Positions 34,292-41,944 of a stretch of 64,000 nucleotides of DNA are shown here, piece after piece. The notes beneath the pieces were generated by a model, which was given only the letters and a program-made list of their open reading frames with translations, was not told the DNA's origin and made no database searches. The translations under genes were made by a program, and so were the position numbers. Source of the DNA: a virus. The stretch is taken from positions 1 through 64,000 of IMG/VR virus record IMGVR_UViG_3300032675_000001; one strand, given 5' to 3'. Position 1 is the stretch's first letter; each line of letters starts with the position of its first letter.

Positions 34292-35080
34292 TTATCGTGA
34301 TAGAACGTTTGTGACGGCACCAGCATTACTGGTGAACATTACGCGGACATAAGGATGGTATCCTTTAATCACATATCCAAAAGTATCAGTTACATTTGAA
34401 TATACTGTGTTTGTGATTGGATACCAGTCAGCATCTACTTGACATGAACCTTGAATAGTTACGTTTCCAACATATTCATACAATGAGGTTTGAATAGTGA
34501 GGACTGGATTTTCATTTGTATTGATAACGCTAGTATAATAAATGTTGGCATTTGCGTTGCTGATTGGTTGACCATTTGAATATGTCTGATTTGTATTTGG
34601 GAATGGTTGACCGGTAGGAATGGTGACAACATTTGATGGAACAAAGTATGGGTAAACAGAGTTAACGATATTCATATCCCCACGTGCTCCAGCATTCTGG
34701 TCAACGAACACAGGATAGTTTAAGTCCCCTGATGGGAAAATGAGAGAATAGTATGCCTTCTGTGCATCAATGTCTACGAGGTCTGCTGACGTAAGATCAA
34801 GTGTTGCAATACCGTTTGCAGGAAGTTGTAGATTAAGAGTGGAGGATAATAAAATCTGACTCCCATCATAGCTAATGATGTTACATGTGATTGCCAAACC
34901 AGTGATGTCAACAGGCTTCTGTTCTTGATTCAGAAACTGGAACTGAATCTGGTTGTCAACTCCTTTGTTTAATGTTAGTGGTTTTGCATACTGTGGCATA
35001 TAGACCCTCGGTGAAAATCCTGTTTGTATGATAACATATTGCCTCTGAGTATATACAAAGACTGAAGTTGCATAAGACAT
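34292..35080 (-). CDS. beta-rich structural protein
   Basis: 262 residues. The N-terminal 120 residues look like an immunoglobulin-like baseplate/fibre domain (QFQFLNQEQKPVDITGLAI, YYSLIFPSGDLNYPVFVD). The C-terminal 80 residues contain QGSCQVDADWYPIT and a final VRVMFTSNAGAVTNVLSR, typical of virion spike or fibre-associated proteins. A late-type ACTAAATA lies about 30 nt upstream. Confidence 0.6.
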   Translation of the reverse strand: MSYATSVFVYTQRQYVIIQTGFSPRVYMPQYAKPLTLNKGVDNQIQFQFLNQEQKPVDITGLAITCNIISYDGSQILLSSTLNLQLPANGIATLDLTSADLVDIDAQKAYYSLIFPSGDLNYPVFVDQNAGARGDMNIVNSVYPYFVPSNVVTIPTGQPFPNTNQTYSNGQPISNANANIYYTSVINTNENPVLTIQTSLYEYVGNVTIQGSCQVDADWYPITNTVYSNVTDTFGYVIKGYHPYVRVMFTSNAGAVTNVLSR

Positions 35081-35169
35081 ATTATACTGTTACCCTTTTC
35101 ATCCAGTATTTAGTCTTTGAAATATGAAAATATTAAGTTTTGGATCACCAAACTAAATATACAAAGTAT

Positions 35170-35550
35170 ATGGATAGCAACGACTTTTTCAGTAAATTGA
35201 GCGAAAATCACCCGTTTATAACGGTCTGTTCTTACGCGGGACAAGACTATGTGGGGATTATTCAAAACAGAGATGATATGGTAACGACCATATACGACTA
35301 TGGATCAATTGTAGAACCAGAGTTGAAGTCAAGATTTTTGGAGTTGGGTGATATATGGTGGTGGGAATCAAATAGAACGATTCCCATCAATCTTTTTTTG
35401 AAGCAAGATTGGAACATCTTCAAACCATATATCAAGACGTTCAATAATAAAAGTTTAGTTATACTTCATGGACCAGTGGTGAGCATTAATGATTTCTTGA
35501 AAAAGAGAACCAAAAGACGCTCAATCACCATGGTCAAACGCCTGCCCTAG
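35170..35550 (+). CDS. conserved-type phage protein, unknown
   Basis: 126 residues from MDSNDFFSKLSENHPF; an ATG 10 codons earlier lies next to a CTAAATA element and is less likely. Core VCSYAGQDYVGIIQNRDD, LELGDIWWWESNR, IPINLFLKQDW, LVILHGPVVSI. This pattern recurs in T4-like environmental phages to my knowledge, without known function. Converges on the deformylase gene with 17-bp overlap. Confidence 0.65.
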   Translation: MDSNDFFSKLSENHPFITVCSYAGQDYVGIIQNRDDMVTTIYDYGSIVEPELKSRFLELGDIWWWESNRTIPINLFLKQDWNIFKPYIKTFNNKSLVILHGPVVSINDFLKKRTKRRSITMVKRLP

Positions 35551-36037
35551 CTTTCTTCTTTTGATCTTTTGTTCTGCGTTCTTTGGCCAACTTAAAAGTT
35601 AAATCGCCAACACGCTGATCAAAGGTGATTCCGATCAAATGGTCATATTCATGTAAGAATACACGGGCTTCCATTCCAGTTATTTCTCTTTCAATGCCTT
35701 CGCCTGCTATATTTTGATACTGCACAATGCATGATACAGGACGCTTTACTTTCATGAATAAGTCAGGGAATGACAGACAACCTTCCATTCCAGACACACG
35801 ATCTTCTGACAGAGAAACAACCTTAGGATTGATGCAAGCAACCATCTTAGTAAAGTTGCCCATGATAAAGATGCGCTTGCTGATTCCGACTTGCGGTGCA
35901 GCGAGACCAACTCCACCATTGTTGATCATGAACTTCATCATTTCCTTGATGAGTTCTTCCGGTGAACCGTCAACCTCAAAGTCCCATTCTGCTGAGACTT
36001 CTGATAGTTCGGGGCTGTTTTCTTTAAGTAGTTCCAT
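35534..36037 (-). CDS. def: peptide deformylase
   Basis: 167 residues. All three motifs are intact: GVGLAAPQVG (42-51), EGCLSFP (85-91, metal ligand Cys87) and HEYDH (129-133, ligands His129 and His133, catalytic Glu130). Removes the N-formyl group from nascent proteins. Phage deformylases are known in marine T4-like phages. It is in a run of small minus-strand genes and probably expressed early. Confidence 0.93.
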   Translation of the reverse strand: MELLKENSPELSEVSAEWDFEVDGSPEELIKEMMKFMINNGGVGLAAPQVGISKRIFIMGNFTKMVACINPKVVSLSEDRVSGMEGCLSFPDLFMKVKRPVSCIVQYQNIAGEGIEREITGMEARVFLHEYDHLIGITFDQRVGDLTFKLAKERRTKDQKKKARAGV

Positions 36038-36050
36038 TGTTAATCCTTAG

Positions 36051-36242
36051 TCATTTTGCAAGCGTATGCCATAGTATATCACCTTCATTTACCCAAACGA
36101 GAATGGCATCACCTTGACGGTAAAGGTCTTCACTCAGTCCCTCACGCATTTCATCAAACGTGGTTTTTCCACCGTTAGGTATTTTTGCATGTTCCCATCT
36201 TACGGGAGGAAGCTGAAAATCAGGTGGATACTGAGAACTCAT
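36051..36242 (-). CDS. small protein, unknown
   Basis: 63 residues, mixed (PPVRWEHAKIPNGGKTTFDE, DAILVWVNEGDILWH). Start overlaps the membrane protein stop by ATGA. Function unknown. Confidence 0.6.
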   Translation of the reverse strand: MSSQYPPDFQLPPVRWEHAKIPNGGKTTFDEMREGLSEDLYRQGDAILVWVNEGDILWHTLAK

Positions 36243-36514
36243 CGTGTCAAAACTTCCATCATCTTTTTCTTGGATTCCTGATCCAATCTAGTATGATGTT
36301 CGTAACGAGAGACGATGCCCATCCCAAGAAAAAACAAACAACAAATGATTGGGAAAACTATAAATCCAAATTTGCTTGAAAGGTATATAAGCAGACCACC
36401 AAATGTGATCCCTGCCAAAGCGGCTCCAACTCCAATTGCAGCATACCCGGCAACATCTTTAATAGCCTTGCCAAGAATATACCATTTAATCACTGGTGTG
36501 TTCCTTTTCCACAT
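36239..36514 (-). CDS. small membrane protein, two transmembrane segments
   Basis: 91 residues. Membrane segments near residues 22-46 (AGYAAIGVGAALAGITFGGLL) and 50-68 (FGFIVFPIICCLFFLGMGI), then a charged tail. Its start lies 29 bp inside the preceding 55-aa gene. Function unknown; inner-membrane location is likely. Confidence 0.6.
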   Translation of the reverse strand: MWKRNTPVIKWYILGKAIKDVAGYAAIGVGAALAGITFGGLLIYLSSKFGFIVFPIICCLFFLGMGIVSRYEHHTRLDQESKKKMMEVLTR

Positions 36515-36653
36515 TGTGTTTCAACCATTCTCTGCAAATCATGATAAACTCATCGCGTTGCCAAGCAATCTTTTCGTGACTCAGTTCAACATAATCATTT
36601 GCAATGAAACGAATCAACTGTTCAGCGGTCAGTTGTCTAGTATATTTGCTCAT
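36486..36653 (-). CDS. 55-aa protein, unknown
   Basis: Starts MSKYTRQLTAEQLIRF and ends NVEKEHTSD. Start overlaps the stop of the 36650 gene (ATGA). Helical, with AEQLIRFIANDYVELSHEKI. Function unknown. Confidence 0.6.
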   Translation of the reverse strand: MSKYTRQLTAEQLIRFIANDYVELSHEKIAWQRDEFIMICREWLKHNVEKEHTSD

Positions 36654-36982
36654 TCGTCACGTTCCTTCAACTTCTTCTTTAAAGCTTCGTTTTCTCGCTT
36701 GATCTTGGAAATCTTGTATTGAGACCAGCTAAGTTCATCATACTTTTTCATGATAGCTGAAATCTCGTCTACATTGATTTCGCGCAATTCGTCACCATCT
36801 GGAGTGATGAATAAGGTGTTGGCATCCCAATCAAACCCAAGATAAATGTTCTTGACCGGAACGGTGCTGCGAGGACCTATTTGACCAACACGGAATACAG
36901 GAATAGCCACCTGTACTTCTTCTGGATATCGGTGCCTAGACACGATATTATCAATCACTGTTTTGAGTTCAACTAGGTTCAC
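36650..36982 (-). CDS. small phage protein, unknown
   Basis: 110 residues. N-terminal helix, central beta part (EEVQVAIPVFRVGQIG, IYLGFDWDANTLFITPDGD) and a C-terminal basic coiled coil (KISKIKRENEALKKKLKE). No family recognised. Confidence 0.6.
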   Translation of the reverse strand: MNLVELKTVIDNIVSRHRYPEEVQVAIPVFRVGQIGPRSTVPVKNIYLGFDWDANTLFITPDGDELREINVDEISAIMKKYDELSWSQYKISKIKRENEALKKKLKERDE

Positions 36983-36987
36983 TTGTT

Positions 36988-37563
36988 CTAATATCCCTGT
37001 TCAGACAATATATTGGCGTGTATAACAACTAATTGTGCATAAGATATCGCATGACTACGTTTATATGCGTATCCAGTATCGTCTTTGTCCCAAACTGTTT
37101 TACTAACCTCTTTCCAAGTCTTGCCCAATAGATGTCGCTTTGCGGGGCGAATCGCTGCAAGAAACATGGCAAGACGAGGAATAGAGTCAATCGGCTCAGG
37201 CATCCTCTGAATGAAGTCGTAACTGTTGTTTAGGTGAATCAACTGTTCCACGAAAGAACGATCTTTCAGTTTAGTCCAGTCTGGATCACGCATCAACTCA
37301 ACAAGATGCTCTTCACTCTTCACATAGTTATACACATGAACGTTAAGTAAGTCAAGCTTAAAGTAGCCGCGTTTCTCAGCTTCCTTGTAATCAAGTGCAG
37401 CCATGTCATACACAGGATCATAGGGAATCTCGGTAATGTGGACTCCAGTATTATGATTACGAATCGGATTTACCTTTCGCATTGACGCAGGAATATGGTT
37501 GATCAGTGCTAGAATTTGGTCACGATCACCCAAATCAATGTCTACGTCAGAATCAATAATCAT
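36988..37563 (-). CDS. DnaE-derived mini protein (DNA polymerase III alpha-like)
   Basis: 191 residues. MIIDSDVDIDLGDRDQIL resembles the catalytic PDFDIDF...RD region of bacterial C-family polymerases. NTGVHITEIPYDP resembles HAAGVVIS, FKLDLLNVHVY resembles K-x-DFLGL, and residues 164-175 (GYAYKRSHAISY) resemble the DnaE GYGFNKSHAAAY block. All are collapsed into a fifth of the normal size, so full polymerase activity is unlikely. It lies in the early small-gene cluster. Possible roles are a host-polymerase decoy or a specialised nucleotidyl protein. Confidence 0.6.
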   Translation of the reverse strand: MIIDSDVDIDLGDRDQILALINHIPASMRKVNPIRNHNTGVHITEIPYDPVYDMAALDYKEAEKRGYFKLDLLNVHVYNYVKSEEHLVELMRDPDWTKLKDRSFVEQLIHLNNSYDFIQRMPEPIDSIPRLAMFLAAIRPAKRHLLGKTWKEVSKTVWDKDDTGYAYKRSHAISYAQLVVIHANILSEQGY

Positions 37564-37564
37564 A

Positions 37565-37852
37565 TTATTCCCATTTCAATAGAAAGTAAGTATACAACTT
37601 TTCGTCTACTACTTCAAACTTATCGGTGATTCTTCCATCAATCATATTCATTTTGATGCCATAGTTCTTTTCTACGTATTCTTCAAACTCGTAAGCATCA
37701 AACTGACCTTGAAGCTGGTCCAAAGTTGCCATATACTCAACCCGAATCTTCTTTAATGTTCCCCAGTAGTCCCAACGCTTCTTTCGAAACTCAATGTCGG
37801 GATCATCCGGGTCATAGTCTTCAAGGCCGTTACCTAGTGGAACTTTAACCAT
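37565..37852 (-). CDS. small protein of a tandem family, unknown
   Basis: 95 residues; acidic N-terminus (YDPDDPDIEFRKKRW) and C-terminus VVDEKLYTYFLLKWE. The Phe-x-Leu-x-Trp ending recurs in the genes at 38124 and 38359. Overlaps the next gene by TAATG. Function unknown. Confidence 0.6.
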   Translation of the reverse strand: MVKVPLGNGLEDYDPDDPDIEFRKKRWDYWGTLKKIRVEYMATLDQLQGQFDAYEFEEYVEKNYGIKMNMIDGRITDKFEVVDEKLYTYFLLKWE

Positions 37853-38148
37853 TATTCACACAACTTCCAATGAGTGTATGTCTGTTCTTTCATGACAATA
37901 TATCCTGCAACTTTGTACCATGGACCCTGATGTTTCGGTGGACCATATTGTTCCCCGCACCATTTTTCCAGATTAGGTGTAGAATAGATACGATAAAACA
38001 ACACATCTTCCCATTCGTTTATAGTATAGTTCCATACCTTTTTATTGGAAGGCGCAAATGGTGATAAGTTGCGGTCGCCATGATGAACGATATAGCTTTG
38101 ATCTTCGTTGACGAATGGGACTCTTATCCCCATGTTAGATTGAACCAT
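37852..38148 (-). CDS. small protein, unknown
   Basis: 98 residues, Tyr/Trp-rich (EWEDVLFYRIYSTPNLEKWC, GYIVMKEQTYTHWKLC). Start lies 25 bp inside the 38124 gene. Function unknown. Confidence 0.6.
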   Translation of the reverse strand: MVQSNMGIRVPFVNEDQSYIVHHGDRNLSPFAPSNKKVWNYTINEWEDVLFYRIYSTPNLEKWCGEQYGPPKHQGPWYKVAGYIVMKEQTYTHWKLCE

Positions 38149-38357
38149 ACGTAATCTTTCTGATATCTAAACTTGACATCCATCGTGTCACCCTGATATA
38201 TCCAGCGACAGTGACGTTCATGCATATCAATGTGTTCTTTGAGCCAACGTAGAACATCGGCATATTTCTTGATAGTACCATTAATATTCACTGATACTTC
38301 ATACCATCCCGGGTTGGTGTTTTCCCACCCACGTTCTCGGTCATAATGATCTAACAT
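38124..38357 (-). CDS. small protein of a tandem family, unknown
   Basis: 77 residues. WYEVSVNINGTIKKYADVLR then WLKEHIDMH, ending KFRYQKDYVWFNLTWG. Shares the C-terminal aromatic pattern with the 38359 and 37565 products. Function unknown. Confidence 0.6.
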   Translation of the reverse strand: MLDHYDRERGWENTNPGWYEVSVNINGTIKKYADVLRWLKEHIDMHERHCRWIYQGDTMDVKFRYQKDYVWFNLTWG

Positions 38358-38358
38358 A

Positions 38359-38577
38359 TCATAACCATCTCAGAGAAAACAGCATTGCAGATTTTTCGTT
38401 GTCAAAATAAAATGTTTTAATCGCAACATGCTCACTTCTAACCGGATACATTTCTTGAAAGTTGCAATATGTACCAAGAAAACCATCACAGTTGCGAAGT
38501 GCCCATTGTTCTAAATCCCCATCATCAACAAATCTATTTTGATAATCCATGTTGACTAGGACGATTCTGTTATCCAT
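38359..38577 (-). CDS. small protein of a tandem family, unknown
   Basis: 72 residues. DDGDLEQWALRNCDG and C-terminal FYFDNEKSAMLFSLRWL. The ATG overlaps the upstream stop (TAATG). Function unknown. Confidence 0.6.
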   Translation of the reverse strand: MDNRIVLVNMDYQNRFVDDGDLEQWALRNCDGFLGTYCNFQEMYPVRSEHVAIKTFYFDNEKSAMLFSLRWL

Positions 38578-39305
38578 CAGTAGCCTCCTGCTGCCAAGAG
38601 TTGCTTGACTTGAGATACCATTTCTGGATCACGCTTGAACTTTACTGCCCATTGCTCAGGATTGATATACTCCAGAATATATTTCTGTTGCACTTCATCC
38701 AATCCTTCCAGAAAGGCTATGCCACTCTCACTATGGAACAGCATCCACGGGCTAATCTTACCGTTTGTGACTGCTTGTGCGAGGCGATTGCGGTTTACGT
38801 AACGCAAGCAATCTTTGGTTTGTACACCTGCTTCTTTAGCAAGATCAATCGTAGTTTCAATGCTACGTGCCACTGCATCAAGAGGGTCTTCATCTTTGAG
38901 ATATTGAACTAAGAACATATTGTAGTTCACGTCACTACACCAGTTGTCAATCTTGATCTTATTATCAAGAAGCCAATCAGCATATCTATTTACGTTCAAT
39001 GCCTTGATATTAACACAATAATGACCAAACTTTACAAAAGCAATATAGTATGCAGACTTTGCAAAGTCCAAATATGTGAGACTTTTCTTAGCGGTATTCT
39101 TTTTATAGAAACGAATCCAAGACTGGAAACCGATACGATTTCCAGCCAAATCACGGTCTTGCCACCTACGCTTACTTTCGCACAGGTGTTTTACCATCGT
39201 GGTTTCCTTTTGAAAACTACGATTGCAAAACTCACACTGAAACTCTGGCTTAGTTTCCGAGAGCTTCTTCGTAGTTTTTGATATCTTGATCCGTGATAAG
39301 TTCAC
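38577..39305 (-). CDS. C2H2-type zinc-finger phage protein, unknown
   Basis: 242 residues, GTG start lying 56 bp inside the preceding gene. Residues 23-42 (QCEFCNRSFQKETTMVKHLC) form a classic C-x2-C...H-x3-C finger, followed by a long helical body (AYYIAFVKFGHYCVNIKALN, WCSDVNYNMFLVQYLKDE). The finger suggests nucleic-acid binding; the body matches no family I recognise. The exact start is uncertain because of the overlap. Confidence 0.6.
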   Translation of the reverse strand: MNLSRIKISKTTKKLSETKPEFQCEFCNRSFQKETTMVKHLCESKRRWQDRDLAGNRIGFQSWIRFYKKNTAKKSLTYLDFAKSAYYIAFVKFGHYCVNIKALNVNRYADWLLDNKIKIDNWCSDVNYNMFLVQYLKDEDPLDAVARSIETTIDLAKEAGVQTKDCLRYVNRNRLAQAVTNGKISPWMLFHSESGIAFLEGLDEVQQKYILEYINPEQWAVKFKRDPEMVSQVKQLLAAGGY

Positions 39306-39837
39306 TTAATAACTCTATTTCATCATATTTAATGGTTGGAAACTTATCTGAAAGATACATCTTTATCTTGTGATTGTCAACATAAACATTACTCAAAAGT
39401 TCAATGTCGCTATCACTATAAGATGGGTATATTTTTTTAAAATACTCCTTAATATCTTTGGATTTTGGAGACTCGTGCAGTTTACTCACTCGGTCTTTGA
39501 TGTGCGGAATCCACTGGTGGAATTGTTTGCCTATGCCCGGTGCAGCAGCACAAAGCATCAGCCATACCAAATCCGGATGTTTCTGTATATTCTCATTAAA
39601 TAGATACATATTAGCATGATATTCAGTGCTTTGTAAGTAATATGACTGGATATCTTTATTGCCTTTGATGGCGCTCATCCATTGTACCAGCATATAGAAA
39701 CTAATACTTTTTTTCTGGGATTCATTGAGGTTTTTATAATAATTATAATCTTTGCGATCTAGTGCAGCCAATACATCAAACAAGTTGACTGTTTGGTTTT
39801 CTAGTTGGTGTTCTACTGGTAAATTTTTCTTTGACAT
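39250..39837 (-). CDS. helical protein, possibly clamp-loader small subunit-like
   Basis: 195 residues, all helical. LFDVLAALDRKDYNYYKNL, then FYMLVQWMSAIKGN, then YLFNENIQKHPDLVWLML, ending in a two-fold helical repeat (YFKKIYPSYSDSDIELLSNV and YLSDKFPTIKYDEIELLSEL). Length and helix pattern recall T4 gp62 (187 aa), but no diagnostic motif is present and no gp44 is visible in this window. Early promoter with leaderless geometry, followed by a GIY-YIG endonuclease gene just upstream. Confidence 0.55.
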   Translation of the reverse strand: MSKKNLPVEHQLENQTVNLFDVLAALDRKDYNYYKNLNESQKKSISFYMLVQWMSAIKGNKDIQSYYLQSTEYHANMYLFNENIQKHPDLVWLMLCAAAPGIGKQFHQWIPHIKDRVSKLHESPKSKDIKEYFKKIYPSYSDSDIELLSNVYVDNHKIKMYLSDKFPTIKYDEIELLSELITDQDIKNYEEALGN

Positions 39838-39843
39838 TTTTAT

Positions 39844-39872
39844 ATAATATCACACTGATTGGGTTCTGTCAA
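39844..39872 (-). promoter_or_regulatory. early promoter TTGACA-17-TATTAT, leaderless geometry
   Basis: TTGACA (39867-39872), 17 bp, TATTAT (39844-39849), 6 nt, ATG at 39837. Directly abuts the stop of the endonuclease gene at 39873. Confidence 0.8.
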
Positions 39873-40571
39873 CTATTTTGGTTTCTGTTTGCACTTATCA
39901 CCATGATACTTACTGAAGTTTGGCTTGCCTACCATTTTATCACAGTAAATACAAGTTACTCGGATTGTATTTGGGTTCGGGATATTACGAGCAATGCGGG
40001 TAGCTTTTTGTTTTTGTATACTCTCGTCTGTGCGTTTATCGGTCCCGTTCTGTCTTCTAGTATCCCATCGTTTTGCGTTGCTTTCAGGCGTGTTTGGATT
40101 CATAGTTCCGTTACGTTTTCTAGATTCAAGCTGTTTGACAACCCGTTCTGGTGTTTGGGTATTAATGGTTCCATTCTTCCGGCGAGATTTTATTAAACTG
40201 GCAGTATGTTCCGGTGTCCTATCGTATGATCCGTTTTCTTTTCTAATAGTCACTGCCTTTTTGATTGTCTCTTCCGTGTGTTCTATGCCTTCGCCTGATT
40301 CTGGAATTAGATTAGCCCATGTCTTGTGTCCGAATTCGTCCCGTTCATACACTACATTCCATAACTCACTGTAGTATAATCCCCAGTGACGAAGTTCATC
40401 ATTAGTCTGACATTCCTTGAGTATTTCCGTAGTAACATCATATCCGTGTTTTCTAAGGTGCGGTTTCCATAGGTCACCTGACCCTTTGTATTTGTAGGGG
40501 TCTTGCGAGGTTTTTCCAAGGTATTTAAACCCTGTTTTGTTATGGGTCTTCTTATACAAATAAATAGTCAT
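39873..40571 (-). CDS. GIY-YIG homing endonuclease with tandem repeats and zinc finger
   Basis: 232 residues. The GIY-YIG domain covers residues 1-95: YLYKKTHNKTGFKYLGKT (Y-L-Y...Y-L-G), GSGDLWKPHLRKHGYDV, a Glu near residue 90. Four basic repeats follow (RRKNGTINTQTPE, RKRNGTMNPNTPE, RRQNGTDKRTDE). The C-terminal finger is CIYCDKMVGKPNFSKYHGDKC, like those of the HNH genes here. Unlike the other four leader-bearing genes it is on minus. Leader hairpin at 40598-40627. Confidence 0.87.
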   Translation of the reverse strand: MTIYLYKKTHNKTGFKYLGKTSQDPYKYKGSGDLWKPHLRKHGYDVTTEILKECQTNDELRHWGLYYSELWNVVYERDEFGHKTWANLIPESGEGIEHTEETIKKAVTIRKENGSYDRTPEHTASLIKSRRKNGTINTQTPERVVKQLESRKRNGTMNPNTPESNAKRWDTRRQNGTDKRTDESIQKQKATRIARNIPNPNTIRVTCIYCDKMVGKPNFSKYHGDKCKQKPK

Positions 40572-40597
40572 AGCTGATGCTCCTTCTAAGCGTTAGT

Positions 40598-40647
40598 GTA
40601 GTTGGGAATTGGCGTTCCGTGAGCTACATCAGATATGACTATTTATC
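40598..40647 (-). promoter_or_regulatory. endonuclease leader: late promoter plus 30-nt hairpin
   Basis: GATAAATA at 40640-40647 (minus), 12 nt, then a hairpin 40598-40627: GTAGCT/AACTAC outer stem (one mismatch), CAC bulge, GGAA/TTCC inner stem. It is followed by CACTAACGCT and AAGGAGCATCAGCT before ATG. Same element as at the four plus-strand endonucleases. Confidence 0.78.
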
Positions 40648-40689
40648 CCAAACCACATCTTTATTCTATTAAAGGGGTCTCTTTAGCCA

Positions 40690-40971
40690 TTAGATTGCCT
40701 GTGGGTTTTGATAAATCATATTCTTGCCATCATAAGAAATAACAAAGACAGACACATCCATATCACTATTGTACCATTTATTCAAGCATTCATTGTATGC
40801 TTTCTTAATCGCAGCATCAAGATCACAATTTGGAATCGTTAAATCTTCCAGCTTGAATGGCTGTTTGAGGATTTCTGTACCCCCTGCTGTACGTCGAAGA
40901 ACGTGAAAGTAGAAGTTTGGCTTATACCCTACTGGTTCTACATTGATACGAGCGACTTTGATATCACTCAT
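40690..40971 (-). CDS. small phage protein, unknown
   Basis: 93 residues, alpha/beta (VARINVEPVGYKPNFYFHVL, CDLDAAIKKAYNECLNKWY, VSVFVISYDGKN). ATGA overlap with the preceding gene. Function unknown. Confidence 0.6.
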   Translation of the reverse strand: MSDIKVARINVEPVGYKPNFYFHVLRRTAGGTEILKQPFKLEDLTIPNCDLDAAIKKAYNECLNKWYNSDMDVSVFVISYDGKNMIYQNPQAI

Positions 40972-41267
40972 CGCTTAAGCGCCTCATAGGTGATGATATG
41001 TGCTAATGCCTGCCCCAAATCTTCATCCTTCGGAATAACATGCAGGGAAGTGGATGAACGATCATTCGCAACATCATAGTAAGTTACTTCCACAACTGTT
41101 CCACCATTAGCATTGTATGTACGAAATGAAGTACTTGGTGAGTTTAAATCGCGTGATATGGAATTCCTGCGAGAATAGTTAACATCCGGCATCAAAACTG
41201 GTTCATTTTGCACCTTTTCCCATGCTTTGCGAGATTGCTTTAGAAACCAATTGTCAAACCACTTCAC
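40968..41267 (-). CDS. small phage protein, unknown
   Basis: 99 residues, GTG start overlapping the TGA of the 42-aa gene. N-terminus KWFDNWFLKQSRKAWE and C-terminal TYYDVANDRSSTSLHVIPKD. The pattern recurs in T4-like environmental phages to my knowledge; no function known. Confidence 0.6.
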   Translation of the reverse strand: MKWFDNWFLKQSRKAWEKVQNEPVLMPDVNYSRRNSISRDLNSPSTSFRTYNANGGTVVEVTYYDVANDRSSTSLHVIPKDEDLGQALAHIITYEALKR

Positions 41268-41392
41268 TTCTTTTTCCCTCTCTTAGTTGGAATAGAGATT
41301 TCAATATTTGGATACAAAGTGCGAATAACACCCATAATATCAGAATCCTGATTACGCTTCTGAAACTCTTTGATTGACGATTCCTTAATCAT
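41264..41392 (-). CDS. 42-aa basic protein, unknown
   Basis: MIKESSIKEFQKRNQDSDIM... ending IPTKRGKKK. GGAG lies 6 nt upstream of the ATG; its stop overlaps the next GTG. Fills the gap between neighbours exactly. Function unknown. Confidence 0.55.
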   Translation of the reverse strand: MIKESSIKEFQKRNQDSDIMGVIRTLYPNIEISIPTKRGKKK

Positions 41393-41401
41393 ATTTTCTC
41401 C

Positions 41402-41905
41402 TTAAAAAGCCAACGAATAATCTACTACTTCACAGTTACGGCTGATTTCTTTGACGAAATAAACGCATCTTGGTTTTTCTCCGTCATCAATAGGCACACA
41501 TAAAAACTGCCCATTACGAAGTCTTGGTGCGAACCAAGTTACATCTGGATATATGTCTAATATTTCAATAGGTAAGAATGAAGGCGAGAACGATGTTAAT
41601 GGATTAAACTCAAATGCATGAAACCCTCTATCGTTTAAGCTAGAAAGGGGCAGAGTCTCCAAATCGCCATGTTCCTGTTCTCCGATTAGCACTTGCCAAT
41701 CAACAGGCATCTTGATCGTTTTATCAGCAATCTTTAGTACGAGTGCTGGAGAGTTAAATGATTCCAGAAAGATCAATGGTATGAAATGATAATCAACGTT
41801 AGATGGTGTTGAGTTGTCAAGTATTGCGAAACGCATATCATCTATTTCTTCTGGAAGCTGCTCAAGATTGAAGAATGTGTTTTCTTCTAATGTTAATATT
41901 CTCAT
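41402..41905 (-). CDS. phage protein, unknown
   Basis: 167 residues, mixed alpha/beta with many hydrophobic turns (FIPLIFLESFNSPALVLKIA, SFSPSFLPIEILDIYPDVTW, RCVYFVKEISRN). No family recognised. Strong early promoter with leaderless geometry, so early expression is likely. First gene of the operon reading to 40.7 kb. Confidence 0.6.
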   Translation of the reverse strand: MRILTLEENTFFNLEQLPEEIDDMRFAILDNSTPSNVDYHFIPLIFLESFNSPALVLKIADKTIKMPVDWQVLIGEQEHGDLETLPLSSLNDRGFHAFEFNPLTSFSPSFLPIEILDIYPDVTWFAPRLRNGQFLCVPIDDGEKPRCVYFVKEISRNCEVVDYSLAF

Positions 41906-41911
41906 GATGTT

Positions 41912-41940
41912 ATTGTATCAAATATTGTGTTGTATGTCAA
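41912..41940 (-). promoter_or_regulatory. early promoter TTGACA-17-TACAAT, leaderless geometry
   Basis: TTGACA (41935-41940), 17 bp, TACAAT (41912-41917), 6 nt, ATG at 41905. Confidence 0.8.
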
Positions 41941-41944
41941 CATG

